Source: Pullulanibacillus sp. KACC 23026 (GTDB taxonomy: Bacteria; Bacillota; Bacilli; Bacillales; Sporolactobacillaceae). From it: a stretch of DNA of 64,000 nucleotides. Location: contig NZ_CP119107.1 in NCBI RefSeq assembly GCF_029094525.1, positions 4,154,001 through 4,218,000 on the forward strand, read 5' to 3'. The translations under genes were made by a program, and so were the position numbers. The notes beneath the pieces are model-generated. The model was not told the DNA's origin and made no database searches. It saw nothing but the letters and a program-made list of their open reading frames with translations. Below are positions 24,867 to 34,902 of this stretch, piece by piece; position 1 is the first letter of the stretch; each line of letters starts with the position of its first letter.

Positions 24867-25895
24867 ATGAGTAAGTATAAATCAATTAATATGAGATTAA
24901 GGTCTAGACAAAGCATTTCTGTTTTCCTTACCGCGATACTAGTTTTCTCCTCTTTAGCTTTTTTTCCCCATCAGAGTGCAAAAGCAGATACTGTAAAAAA
25001 ACAGGTTATTGTTTCTCAAATAGTAGCTGGTAATAAAAGTTTCTTTGCCTTGATGAATGATGGAACTGTAGAATCTTGGGGAGTAAATAGTTATGGTCAG
25101 CTTGGGATAGGGAATATGAAAAATCATAGTTCTCCTGTTACCATATTTGGAGCTGAAAGTGTAAAACAAATAGTTACTGGTAAAGGTAGTACCTATGCTT
25201 TGAGGAATAATGGAACAGTAGAGGCATGGGGATTGAATAATGACGGTCAGCTTGGAATAGGGGATACAAAAGATCAAAATAGACCTATAACAATCCCCGG
25301 ATTGCAAGGCGTGAAACAATTAGTAGCTGGTGATTATAGTGTTTTTGCCCTAATGAGTGATGGAACAGTAAAAGCTTGGGGAAACAATAAATATGGTCAA
25401 TTAGGTATAGGAAACAGTACTAATAAAAGTACACCTGTTAATGTGAATGGGCTAAATAATGTCAAACAGTTAGCTGCTAGTGCAGATAATGCTTATGCAA
25501 TAATGGGTAATGGCAAAGTGTATGCATGGGGGAGAAACGAACAGGGTCAACTTGGTATTGGAGCCAAAACAAATAATAGTATACATGTTCCGATTGTTAT
25601 TCCAGGTCTTACAGATGTAAGACAGATAGCTGCAAATAATCAAAGTGTTTATTCGTTAATGAGTGATGGAACAGTGAAAGCTTGGGGTTCTAACAATTAT
25701 GGTCAACTTGGGTTAGGAAATACAACTAATCAAAGTGAACCTGTTGAAATAAAAGGATTAAATGACGTAAAACAATTGGTGTCTTACATCAGTAGCACCT
25801 ATGCACTTATGAATGATGGTACTGTAGAAGCCTGGGGTTTAAATAACCGTGGCCAACTTGGATTAGGAAATACAACTAAAATAAACCAATTATAA
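24867..25895 (+). CDS. Secreted RCC1-repeat protein, N-terminal part of a giant Rhs protein
   Basis: 342 residues up to a frameshift. Residues 1-40 are a Sec signal peptide (SVFLTAILVFSSLAFF, cleavage near AKA-DT). Then six RCC1-type repeats of about 50 residues with the motif ALMNDGTVEAWGxNNxGQLG, expected to form a beta-propeller blade each. The frame ends at TAA 25893, but the next RCC1 repeat continues one base back (-1) as PIIIPRLANVRQLSAGQNSA, so this is the front of the same gene as 25886-33148. One lost C near 25886 explains it. Alone it would be a secreted, incomplete propeller. Confidence 0.85.
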   Translation: MSKYKSINMRLRSRQSISVFLTAILVFSSLAFFPHQSAKADTVKKQVIVSQIVAGNKSFFALMNDGTVESWGVNSYGQLGIGNMKNHSSPVTIFGAESVKQIVTGKGSTYALRNNGTVEAWGLNNDGQLGIGDTKDQNRPITIPGLQGVKQLVAGDYSVFALMSDGTVKAWGNNKYGQLGIGNSTNKSTPVNVNGLNNVKQLAASADNAYAIMGNGKVYAWGRNEQGQLGIGAKTNNSIHVPIVIPGLTDVRQIAANNQSVYSLMSDGTVKAWGSNNYGQLGLGNTTNQSEPVEIKGLNDVKQLVSYISSTYALMNDGTVEAWGLNNRGQLGLGNTTKINQL

Positions 25896-28800
25896 TCCCC
25901 CGGCTCGCCAATGTTAGGCAATTATCCGCTGGTCAAAATAGCGCAATTGCTTTGATGACTGATTATACGCTTAAAGCTTGGGGTAATTATAACTATAATC
26001 AGCTAGATAATCAAAGTAAACAAATTCAAACAACACCAGCTGATTTGATGATACTTCCGGGGGATACAGCCCCACCAACAATTAAACTCTCTCAAGAGAA
26101 CAAGTCTAGAACAAAAGTAACAATAACTGCTTCTATTGTTGATAAAGGAAGTGGTTTAGCTGTCAAGAAGTGGACTGCGGGAAATCATAATTCAAGATAT
26201 TTTTCAACAGGAGGTACAAACTTTAAAGGTTCATCCTTCAAAGTTACTGCAAATGGAACTTATACGGTTTATGCGAAAGATAAAGCTGGTAATACAGAGG
26301 TCAAAACTATCTTAGTAAGTCATATGGATAAAACCCTTCCAACTTCACTTATTAATTTAGTTTCCAAAGTTAAAACAGACCATTCGGTAAGTTTAAAATG
26401 GAATGTCCTAACTAAAGATAAGGGGAAAACTAAGTACTACATATTTAGAAATGATAAAAAAATAGGAAGTTCCACACACGCAGCATACGTAGACAAAGGT
26501 CTGTCACCAAACACAACTTATAATTATGTCATTAAAGCTTTAGATAAAGTTGGAAATGTTTTGTATGAAAGCAATGAACTAACTGTGGTTACTAAAAATC
26601 CATCAGACTCAACAGTACCTTCAAAGCCTAGTAAAATTTCTATTAAATCAAAGACAAACACATCAGTTACTCTTACTTGGGAAGATTTAAAGGATAATCC
26701 GGGAGAGATTGATTTCGACATCTATCGCAATGGTAAAAAAGTGGGTAACAGCAAAACAATAACCTACAAAGATTCTGGTTTAAAGGCTGGAACTACTTAT
26801 AGGTATACAGTGAAATCAAAAGATGAAAGTGGAAATATTTCGGAGGCAAGTACTGCTTTAGCTGTTACAACTCTTGATACTGTTGATACAACGGCGCCTA
26901 CAGCGCCTACGAATGTCACCTGGACATCTAAAACAGAAACATCGATAACTCTTTCTTGGAAAGCATCAACAGATGATGTCGGAGTTTCTTCTTATGAGAT
27001 TTTCCGTGATGGAGAAGAAGTAGGTGTCTCTACTGATAATACGTATCAAGATGAAGATTTGGATTCGGGAGTTACTTACAACTATACAGTTAAGGCTGTT
27101 GATGCAGCAGGGAATGAATCAACGTCTAGTAGCCCAGTTAGTTTATCTCCTTCAACATCCTTTGACTATTCAGTAAATGGTGATGGGACTATAGCTATAA
27201 CCGGCTATTCTGGAACTGATGCAAATTTAGCTATTCCAACTCAAATTGAAGGGAAAACAGTTACGATAATTGGAGATTATTCTTTTTCATCGAATGATAA
27301 TATGACTGATATTTCTATTCCAGATACTGTAACATCTATAGGGACTGGCGCATTCCAATATTGTCAAAATCTTAAAAGTATTACAGTTAGCGATGATAAT
27401 AAAAATTACAGCAGTAGTAATGGTGTATTGTATGATAAAAAAATGCAAACTTTAATTCAATACCCAATAGGTAATCCAGCATCCGAATTTGTTATCCCCG
27501 AGGGAGTGGAAGAAATAGGTTCAGAGGCATTTGAAATGAGTTCCAATTTAACGAAAATAACGTTGCCAAATAGTTTAACAACAATAGATGATTGGGCATT
27601 TGGCTTTTGTACAAACCTTTCAACTATTAAAATTCCGGATAATGTTACTAATATAAGTAGTTTTGCATTCTATAATTGTGACAGTCTAACGAATATACTG
27701 ATTCCGGTTAACGTTACTAAACTAGGTCAATTTGCTTTTTCGGATTGCGATAATTTGCAGACTGCGACGATCGCTGGATATGCAACAGATATAAATGAAT
27801 TTGTATTTGAATACTGTAATAACTTAACAAGTCTTACATTAGGAGATGATAATAATACTTTAAACCAAATGAAGATTGAAGACTATGCATTTCAAGGAAT
27901 TACTAACTTAGCAAATATTACTTTTAAAAATGGAGTTGCGGATATAGGAGAATTTGTTTTGGATGATTGTGAGAATTTAAAAACCTTAACCATCGATAAT
28001 AATCAAACCACCATCGAAGACTATGCGTTTTATGGTTGCTCTGGGTTGACTAATGTTAATTTAAATGTAAATAGAATAGGAGAATCGGCATTTGGAGATT
28101 GTAATAATTTAACAACCGTTGATATTAATGCTGTTAATATTGGGGACTCTGCCTTTGAATCATGTGATGACTTAACAACTGTTAATGTTTCCGCAGAGAA
28201 TTTAGGAGAATGGACTTTTGGAGATATTAACAGTTTAACAAGTGCTAATATTGATGTAGAAAATATTGGAGATTGGGCATTTGGGGGATGTGAGAAATTA
28301 TCGGATGTAACACTGGGTGGGAATGTAAAATCGATTGGTTATGGTGCTTTTGATTCTGATAATATGTCCAGTGTTAAAATTCCTAACAATGTGATTAGTA
28401 TTGGGGGTCTGGCTTTTGGGGAAAATCCAAATTTATCTGATGTTACTTTAGGAAGTAACTTAAAAAGCATAGGTGATGATGCTTTTGTGTCGAGTGAGCA
28501 ACTTAAAAGTATAGTTATACCGGCATCTGTAACATATATAGGAGAATGGGCGTTTGCAGATTGTGGGTTAATGTCTGTTAACTTTAACGGGCATCAGCCT
28601 GAGATGAATGATGATGCATTTGTTGGTTGTCCAGATAGCTTGATGATTTATTATAATTCATTGGAAGAAAGTGAACCACCTTCAAAACCTCAGGAAACAA
28701 GTTGGGCGGACCCTGTTGATACATCAAATGCGGCACACAAAATACAGATGGATATCCTAGACGTTAAAGGGGCACAGGATTTATCTTTTGAAATAAGCTA

Positions 28801-31800
28801 CGATTCATCTCAATTAACAATTGGAACAATGGGGAGAGCGTGGAGTAATAATTACGACATTCGAATTGAGAAACAAAATGATGGTACCCTGTTTGTATAC
28901 TGGTCACCATCGGCTTACACGGTGTTTACCCAAAATGAGGATGGTTCATATACCTGCAAATCTCTTGGTAAACAAAATGATGTTCTAAATCAGAATTCTG
29001 ATGGTAGTTATACACTTAATAGCAATAATGATGAAATATATTCTTTTGATCCCGATGGCCAATTAACAAAAATACAAAATCGCACTGGTATGGATTTAAC
29101 TATTACTCATAATTCTGATGGTAATGTTGTGATTACCGAACCTATTTCTGGTCAGTCGCTGACTATGACTTATAATTCTGATGGTATGATACAGAGTGTT
29201 TCAGACACTACTGGGAGGACGGTGAAATTCGGATATAACGCGATTGAATGTTTGACATCTATAACAGATGCAAATGGCAAGACAACAAATTTCACCTATG
29301 ATAGAAGTGGACGTATTCTCACCGGAATTGACGGAGATGGGGTGAATTATTTTACTGATACCTATGATGATAAAGGACGGATATCATCACAGGATGATGC
29401 GGTAAATGGTAACCAACTTACCTATTTTGGCTATGATGATAGTTCAGATAATGGACAAACCACAGTTACAATAACTGATCGTAACGGTAATACACGTAAA
29501 AATATATTTAACAATCTAAATCAGCTTATTTCTGTAACAGATGAGAACGGTAATACTAAAACTTACTCTTATGATTCTAACGGGAATATATCAGAGGAAA
29601 CCGATGCACTCGGTCACACTACATCTTCTACATATGACAATTATAATCATCTGATTGAACAAATAGACCCTGTGGGTTCGAAAACAGATTATACATATGA
29701 CCCAAATGGTAATAGGCTCACCCAGGTAAACCCTGATGGAAGTAAAGTAGCCTTTACCTATGATTCTAGTAATCGTGTTACTAGTATGACAGATGTACAT
29801 GGTAATAAAACAACCTACAAGTATGATCTAAATGGTCTTCTTGTTGAAAAAAATATAGGTGATAAAAAATATTCCTATACCTATAAAAATGGACTTCTTA
29901 AGACTACAACTGATCCTAATGGCGGAGTAACAACCTATTCTTATGATGATGAAGGTCGTATAGTTTCAATTACTGACGCAAATGGGAAGGAAACTACCTA
30001 CACCTATGATGCTAATGGAAACCAAACTTCAAATACAGATCCGTTAGGTGATAAAATTACTTATACCTATGATAGCAACGGGAATCCACTCACAGAGACT
30101 GATGCAAGAGGGAATGTAACCACATATGCATATAATGGGAATGGAAAAGTGATTTCTTCAAAAGATCCCAAAGGAAATATGACCTTATATTCATATGAAG
30201 GGGAAGGTAGAATTGCAGAAATTAAGGATTCTCAAGGGAATACAACAAAAAAAATCTATGATCCTGCTGGCCAACTTCTTAGTGAAACGGATCCAAGTGG
30301 GAACATTACCTCTTATACCTATGATGCAGTCGGGAATGTTCTTACAATAACTGCACCAGGTGGGGGAGTTACATCCTATACCTATTACCCGAATGGGAAA
30401 GTTAAAACAGAAACTGATGCAGTGGGTAACTGTTTAACCTACAGCTATGATTCCGGAGGAAGGATTAATAGGGTAACAAATGCTGCTGGTAAAGATACTA
30501 CGTATGACTATGATAATGCTGGCGATTTACTCAGCGTAACTGATCCATTAGGAGATAAGACTTCCTATACTTACGATACGTATGGGAATATACTCACGAA
30601 GACTGATCCAAACGGCAACGTCACGACCTTTAACTACGATGCTAATAACAACATGATAAGCAAAACGGATCAACTTGGGAATAAAACAAATTATACCTAT
30701 GATGCTCAAAACAGATTGGTTAGCACTACCGATGCCAACGGGAATACAACAACGCTTACCTATAATGCTGTTGGAAGGATAATCGCACAAACTAATGCTC
30801 TTGGTGATAAAGTTTCCACGGATTATGATCCAAACGGTAATACTGTGAAAGTAACAGACGCACTCGGTAATGTTACAAACCAAACAACCTATGATTCTAC
30901 AAATCTTCCATCAACTGTTGAAGACGCACTCGGTAATAAAACAAGTAACACCTATGATTCACTTGGGAATCTTATCCAAACATCAGATCCCATGGGGAAT
31001 CAGACAACTTATGGGTATGATTCTTCAAGTAACCTTGTTTCTTCCACAGATTCAGATAATGGAAACAGTAACTATGGATATGACTCGGATGGAAATGAAA
31101 CAACAATTACTGGACCTGATGGCGGTTCGACTAATTTTAATTATGATCAGGCAGGAAGATTAAAGTCTGAAACCACATCTTCAAATGGTACGATTACCTA
31201 TGGCTATAACTCTTCGAATTTATTATCAGAGGTTACCAATGCACGTGGTCAAAAAAGGGATTATACGCATGACGATGCGGGTAGAATTAAGAGTTATACT
31301 GATCCGGATGGTACTACTTCTTATACCTATGATAAAAATGGAAACATTCTAACTGAAATGGATGCTCAGGGTACCATTAACCGTGCATATGACGCTAATA
31401 ACCGAGTTATTAAGTATACTGATGCTAACGGAAATGAGATTAGATATAAGTATGATGCTGTGGGAAATCTTTCATCTCTCATCTACCCCGATGGTAAAAC
31501 GGTTCAATATGGTTATGATGCTGCCAACCGACTTATTGAGGTAACAGATTGGAATGGGAGGAAAACAAGTTATACTTATGATGCAAATGGAAATTTAATT
31601 AAAACTATAAGGCCAGACGGCAGTGTTCAAACTGAGTCTTATGATGTTGCAGGAAGGCTTACTGGAATGAATGATGTTGATGCCAACAGCGATATCATCA
31701 ACAAATATGCCTTTACTTACGACTCGGATGGCCATATTATAACTGAGGCATCGTCAACTGGGCAGAAGAATTCCTCGTTGTCTTATGATTCATTGGGAAG

Positions 31801-33148
31801 GCTTCTCAGCCGGAAAGATACCGATTCTAATGGAACTGTACTTGATAATTATTCCTATGTCTACGATGTTGCGGGGAATATCACATCTGGTGGTTCTAAT
31901 AATCAGAGTGCTTCAATGATTTATGATACGCAAAACAAACTAACATCATATAACGGTCAAAGTATCAAATATGATGCTGACGGTAATATGATAAATGGAC
32001 CGCTTGGTGCTAACGAAGTAAGTTTTTCCTATGACTCACGGAATAGGCTTGTTCAAGCAGGTGGAACATCATATACCTATGATTCGGAAGACAATCGGGT
32101 GTCTGCTTCAACAAATGGACAGACAATTAAATATGTTTATAACGATGTATCCAACGATCTAAGCCAATTGCTTGTCAGAACTGGACCTGATGGAAAAAGT
32201 ACTTACTACGTCTATGGGATTGGTCTTATTGGAGAAGAAAACGCTGATGGAGACTATAGTGTCTATCACTTTGATTACCGTGGCAGCACAACTGCAATAA
32301 CCAATACACAGGGAACCGTTACAGACCGTTATTCATATGGGGCATATGGTGAGCTTTTAAATCATTCTGGAACAAGCGACACCCCTTTCCTTTATAATGG
32401 ACGAGATGGTGTGATAACAGACAGTGATGGCCTTTATTATCTTCGGGCGAGATACTATTCTCCTCAACTAATGCGTTTTATTAATGCTGATACAATGAAA
32501 GGCATCATCGGTAATAATGAGACTTTGAATAGATATGCTTATGCCAATGGAGACCCAGTTACATATGTTGATCCACATGGTAGATTTGTAACTGTTATTA
32601 TTGGGGGTATTGCAGGTGCTCTTATAGGTGGAGGTGCTGATTTAATTAATCAAGTTCTGTCTGATAAGGGAGATTGGAATCAAGTAAACTGGGGTGAAGT
32701 GGAAATTAACGCTGGAACAGGGGCGATATCTGGGGCTCTTGCTGGGACAGGAATTGGATTGGGTGCATCAATTGCTATTAATGATGGCTTGGGAATTATA
32801 AACTATGTCGCCCCTCAATACATTGAAAATGGTCCAAAATCTATTACAACTAGTGGATTAATCACAACTGCACTTTTTAGCTCTGCAGGTGCAGCAATCG
32901 CAGGGGCCGGAATATTAAGTGGTAAAACAGGTGATTTTGTAAGGGACTACCAACAAACTAGTGCATTTGCAAAATTATTAAATATACAATCTGGAGTAGA
33001 TATTGCAAAAATGGAAATAAAAAACAGATTAGTTAATGATGGTACAGTAGCTTTATTTAAAACATTGGGAGGAACTGCTATAAATACAAGTCTAACTGAT
33101 ACTACGAATTATTTTCTTAATAAATCCTCTGATACAAGAACTAAATAG
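25886..33148 (+). CDS. Giant Rhs/YD-repeat protein with FN3 and BspA-type LRR domains, C-terminal part
   Basis: About 2,420 residues in this frame, which has no start codon of its own. Order by position: last RCC1 repeat (to about 26040); an Ig-like domain (26080-26320); three fibronectin type III domains (26330-27150); BspA-type leucine-rich repeats with IPDxVxSIGxxAFxxCxxL (27160-28660); a linker; dozens of YD repeats such as TYTYDANGN (about 29040-32280); the RHS core (YRGSTTAITNTQG, LYYLRARYYSPQLMRFINAD, NRYAYANGDPVTYVDPHG, 32260-32585); and a 187-residue C-terminal tail. Known Rhs proteins enclose the C-terminal toxin in the YD-repeat shell. With the frame restored the protein is about 2,760 residues and secreted. 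Confidence 0.9.
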   Translation, partial: PIIIPRLANVRQLSAGQNSAIALMTDYTLKAWGNYNYNQLDNQSKQIQTTPADLMILPGDTAPPTIKLSQENKSRTKVTITASIVDKGSGLAVKKWTAGNHNSRYFSTGGTNFKGSSFKVTANGTYTVYAKDKAGNTEVKTILVSHMDKTLPTSLINLVSKVKTDHSVSLKWNVLTKDKGKTKYYIFRNDKKIGSSTHAAYVDKGLSPNTTYNYVIKALDKVGNVLYESNELTVVTKNPSDSTVPSKPSKISIKSKTNTSVTLTWEDLKDNPGEIDFDIYRNGKKVGNSKTITYKDSGLKAGTTYRYTVKSKDESGNISEASTALAVTTLDTVDTTAPTAPTNVTWTSKTETSITLSWKASTDDVGVSSYEIFRDGEEVGVSTDNTYQDEDLDSGVTYNYTVKAVDAAGNESTSSSPVSLSPSTSFDYSVNGDGTIAITGYSGTDANLAIPTQIEGKTVTIIGDYSFSSNDNMTDISIPDTVTSIGTGAFQYCQNLKSITVSDDNKNYSSSNGVLYDKKMQTLIQYPIGNPASEFVIPEGVEEIGSEAFEMSSNLTKITLPNSLTTIDDWAFGFCTNLSTIKIPDNVTNISSFAFYNCDSLTNILIPVNVTKLGQFAFSDCDNLQTATIAGYATDINEFVFEYCNNLTSLTLGDDNNTLNQMKIEDYAFQGITNLANITFKNGVADIGEFVLDDCENLKTLTIDNNQTTIEDYAFYGCSGLTNVNLNVNRIGESAFGDCNNLTTVDINAVNIGDSAFESCDDLTTVNVSAENLGEWTFGDINSLTSANIDVENIGDWAFGGCEKLSDVTLGGNVKSIGYGAFDSDNMSSVKIPNNVISIGGLAFGENPNLSDVTLGSNLKSIGDDAFVSSEQLKSIVIPASVTYIGEWAFADCGLMSVNFNGHQPEMNDDAFVGCPDSLMIYYNSLEESEPPSKPQETSWADPVDTSNAAHKIQMDILDVKGAQDLSFEISYDSSQLTIGTMGRAWSNNYDIRIEKQNDGTLFVYWSPSAYTVFTQNEDGSYTCKSLGKQNDVLNQNSDGSYTLNSNNDEIYSFDPDGQLTKIQNRTGMDLTITHNSDGNVVITEPISGQSLTMTYNSDGMIQSVSDTTGRTVKFGYNAIECLTSITDANGKTTNFTYDRSGRILTGIDGDGVNYFTDTYDDKGRISSQDDAVNGNQLTYFGYDDSSDNGQTTVTITDRNGNTRKNIFNNLNQLISVTDENGNTKTYSYDSNGNISEETDALGHTTSSTYDNYNHLIEQIDPVGSKTDYTYDPNGNRLTQVNPDGSKVAFTYDSSNRVTSMTDVHGNKTTYKYDLNGLLVEKNIGDKKYSYTYKNGLLKTTTDPNGGVTTYSYDDEGRIVSITDANGKETTYTYDANGNQTSNTDPLGDKITYTYDSNGNPLTETDARGNVTTYAYNGNGKVISSKDPKGNMTLYSYEGEGRIAEIKDSQGNTTKKIYDPAGQLLSETDPSGNITSYTYDAVGNVLTITAPGGGVTSYTYYPNGKVKTETDAVGNCLTYSYDSGGRINRVTNAAGKDTTYDYDNAGDLLSVTDPLGDKTSYTYDTYGNILTKTDPNGNVTTFNYDANNNMISKTDQLGNKTNYTYDAQNRLVSTTDANGNTTTLTYNAVGRIIAQTNALGDKVSTDYDPNGNTVKVTDALGNVTNQTTYDSTNLPSTVEDALGNKTSNTYDSLGNLIQTSDPMGNQTTYGYDSSSNLVSSTDSDNGNSNYGYDSDGNETTITGPDGGSTNFNYDQAGRLKSETTSSNGTITYGYNSSNLLSEVTNARGQKRDYTHDDAGRIKSYTDPDGTTSYTYDKNGNILTEMDAQGTINRAYDANNRVIKYTDANGNEIRYKYDAVGNLSSLIYPDGKTVQYGYDAANRLIEVTDWNGRKTSYTYDANGNLIKTIRPDGSVQTESYDVAGRLTGMNDVDANSDIINKYAFTYDSDGHIITEASSTGQKNSSLSYDSLGRLLSRKDTDSNGTVLDNYSYVYDVAGNITSGGSNNQSASMIYDTQNKLTSYNGQSIKYDADGNMINGPLGANEVSFSYDSRNRLVQAGGTSYTYDSEDNRVSASTNGQTIKYVYNDVSNDLSQLLVRTGPDGKSTYYVYGIGLIGEENADGDYSVYHFDYRGSTTAITNTQGTVTDRYSYGAYGELLNHSGTSDTPFLYNGRDGVITDSDGLYYLRARYYSPQLMRFINADTMKGIIGNNETLNRYAYANGDPVTYVDPHGRFVTVIIGGIAGALIGGGADLINQVLSDKGDWNQVNWGEVEINAGTGAISGALAGTGIGLGASIAINDGLGIINYVAPQYIENGPKSITTSGLITTALFSSAGAAIAGAGILSGKTGDFVRDYQQTSAFAKLLNIQSGVDIAKMEIKNRLVNDGTVALFKTLGGTAINTSLTDTTNYFLNKSSDTRTK

Positions 33149-33169
33149 GATATATTATAGTTAAAAGAG

Positions 33170-33445
33170 GTGAGTCGTATTAATTGGGTTTATGACATTC
33201 TAATTAAAATAATGATTTTACCGCTATTAGTTCAATTTTTAATTTTGATTCCTTTGTTTTTTGTAATGTCACTTTGTATATTTAACCTGTTAAAAATTAT
33301 AAGTATATTAGTATATCATGGATCAAAAGATTATTATTACGCGAATAACTATGATCCGCTGACAACAAACAAAATTTTGTTAAGGTCACTATTTGTAACA
33401 TCTTGCCTAATGGGTGGATATTTGGCATTAGAGTTTTTAAATTAG
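33170..33445 (+). CDS. Small membrane protein, candidate immunity protein for the Rhs tail
   Basis: 91 residues with two adjacent hydrophobic segments (ILPLLVQFLILIPLFFVMSL, about 16-45) and a third near the C-terminus (LFVTSCLMGGYLAL). It follows the Rhs stop codon by 21 bases on the same strand, where the cognate immunity gene is expected. The start is uncertain: AGAGGTG is best placed for an ATT at 33179, while GTG 33170 overlaps the Shine-Dalgarno. Family unknown. Confidence 0.6.
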   Translation: MSRINWVYDILIKIMILPLLVQFLILIPLFFVMSLCIFNLLKIISILVYHGSKDYYYANNYDPLTTNKILLRSLFVTSCLMGGYLALEFLN

Positions 33446-33538
33446 ATTTCCTTAATTTATATCTCGCTAAATAATATATTTGAGGAATTTTGTAGTATAT
33501 TGCTCTATAATCTTAATGTGTGTAGCCTTTGATGAGAA

Positions 33539-33561
33539 GGTCAGCCAATTTTGCTGACCCA
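33539..33561 (+). terminator. Hairpin after the Rhs locus
   Basis: GGTCAGC (33539-33545) pairs with GCTGACC across CAATTTT. No long T-run follows, so it could be a terminator or part of the neighbouring IS end. Confidence 0.4.
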
Positions 33562-33569
33562 GATTGTAG

Positions 33570-34485
33570 ACAAAAGGCGCTTCATTTTTGTGAAGTGCCT
33601 TTTGTCATCCTTTATGTCGCCTATTTTAGGCCAATTCTGGACTTACCCAGGTCCAATTGGCCATTTTCTTCAAATTTATGGCAGCGAAAGTAAGCATCGC
33701 TTGCATGGCCAATTTTTTTAACCCTCTTGGGTTGTCCATCGCATACCATGCTTTTCTTTGGCATCGGCAAACACGCGTTCAATGGATTCTTTGCGTTTGG
33801 CATAGATGTGCTTATTTTCTTGCGTGTGACGAAGGTGATCGGCTTCCTCTAGATAAGGTTCCCAAACATGTCGTTGAATCAATTTCTTATGCTCCATACT
33901 TTGGGTACAGGAAGAAAGTAGAGGACAGGATTGACACTCCATAGGGTTTGAAAAATATTGGCGGTAGCCTTCCTTCGTCGTGGTTGAATAGGGGAGCATC
34001 TGCCCTTGCGGACAAATATAGGCATCATAATATTCGTCGTAGACATACTCTGTCTTGCGCATATAACCTTCTTTGGTTTTGGGGCGTGTATAAGGTAATG
34101 CAGGTGTCATGTCATTCGTAAAGAGATAGTGTTATCGAAATGGCTTTGTGTTAGGTACGATTGTCACCCCGGGGAACACACATGATAGTGCAATCTTTGA
34201 AGATTTGGTTGAACAAGTCATAGAAAAGCATGGTAAACCTAAGGTTGTAGCCGCTGATGCTGGATACAAGACACCTGCCATTGCAGCTGCCGTATGGAAA
34301 GAATAAACAAACTGCTTGGTTCGTTCATCCTTCACATAATACCCACTCTCAGGATCTGTTGTGCTTTCTTTAATTTCCTTGGCCGCTTCCTTTTCAAATT
34401 TATCCGGAGTAAAAGGCTTTTTCAGCATGGCTTCAGGACCAACGGTTAAATGCTTTGCCGAAAAGTCCATTTGGCATGGCCGTCA
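33570..34485 (-). mobile_element. IS1182-family remnant with internally inverted segment
   Basis: Starts with the hairpin GACAAAAGGCGCTTCA / TGAAGTGCCTTTTGTC (33570-33607). The minus strand then reads the transposase C-terminus (PALPYTRPKTKEGY, CPQGQMLPYSTTTKEGY, CQSCPLLSSCTQSMEHKK, ESIERVFADAKEKHGMRW; stop near 33621 after a frameshift). The plus strand 34135-34305 encodes the core (NGFVLGTIVTPGNTHDSA, KVVAADAGYKTPAIAA), and the minus strand 34306-34440 encodes TDPESGYYVKDERTKQF. So the middle 175 bp is flipped. The N-terminus is missing. It is inserted in a permease gene. Confidence 0.8.
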
Positions 34486-34758
34486 ATTGATCCACTTAAC
34501 ACTTGGACCGAGGCCAATAAGCTCTGTAATCCCCGATTCAGGTCCATAGGCAACGGATGAATATAAATCAGCCGAAAGAATTGGAAGGGCTATAAACCAA
34601 ATTAATTTATTATGCTGGGCATTTAATTCCTCTGTTCTCATAGGGCGACCGATTAATACACGCTTAATACTAAAAAAGTTTGATATGGCAAACCATAGCC
34701 CTAAAACGGAAAGAATAATCAGGAAAAATTCAATTATATGTATATGAGATTGAATCAC
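34486..34758 (-). pseudogene. APC-family permease (KimA/YdaO-like), N-terminal fragment
   Basis: About 90 residues from GTG 34758, with GGGAGGAG eight bases upstream. After a first membrane segment (FFLIILSVLGLWFAIS) come KRVLIGRPMRTEELNAQ and LPILSADLYSSVAYGPESG. KimA/YdaO potassium importers begin with a similar KRILIGRP...SSVAYGPE stretch. The frame is cut after GLGPSVKW by IS1182 DNA, so eleven or so membrane helices are missing. Regulated by the riboswitch upstream. Confidence 0.75.
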
Positions 34759-34861
34759 GAAGATTCTCCTCCCTATAAATAAAATTACCGATAACTTATT
34801 TTTGGCTTTTACTTAAAAATTAACTATTCCTTTATTTACCTGCCTCTTTAAACGTTTAAAA

Positions 34862-34889
34862 AACAAAAAAACACCTAAAATTAGGTGGT
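34862..34889 (-). terminator. Riboswitch expression-platform terminator
   Basis: Minus strand CACCTAA-tt-TTAGGTG followed by TTTTTTTG. It lies between the c-di-AMP aptamer and the permease start, as expected for control by early termination. Confidence 0.8.
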
Positions 34890-34902
34890 TCGTTACCTCC
34901 TT

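Noticed and set aside
25870-25955. Programmed -1 frameshifting in the Rhs gene
   Set aside because: No X-XXY-YYZ slippery heptamer, no downstream pseudoknot-like GC stem; a plain one-base deletion is simpler.
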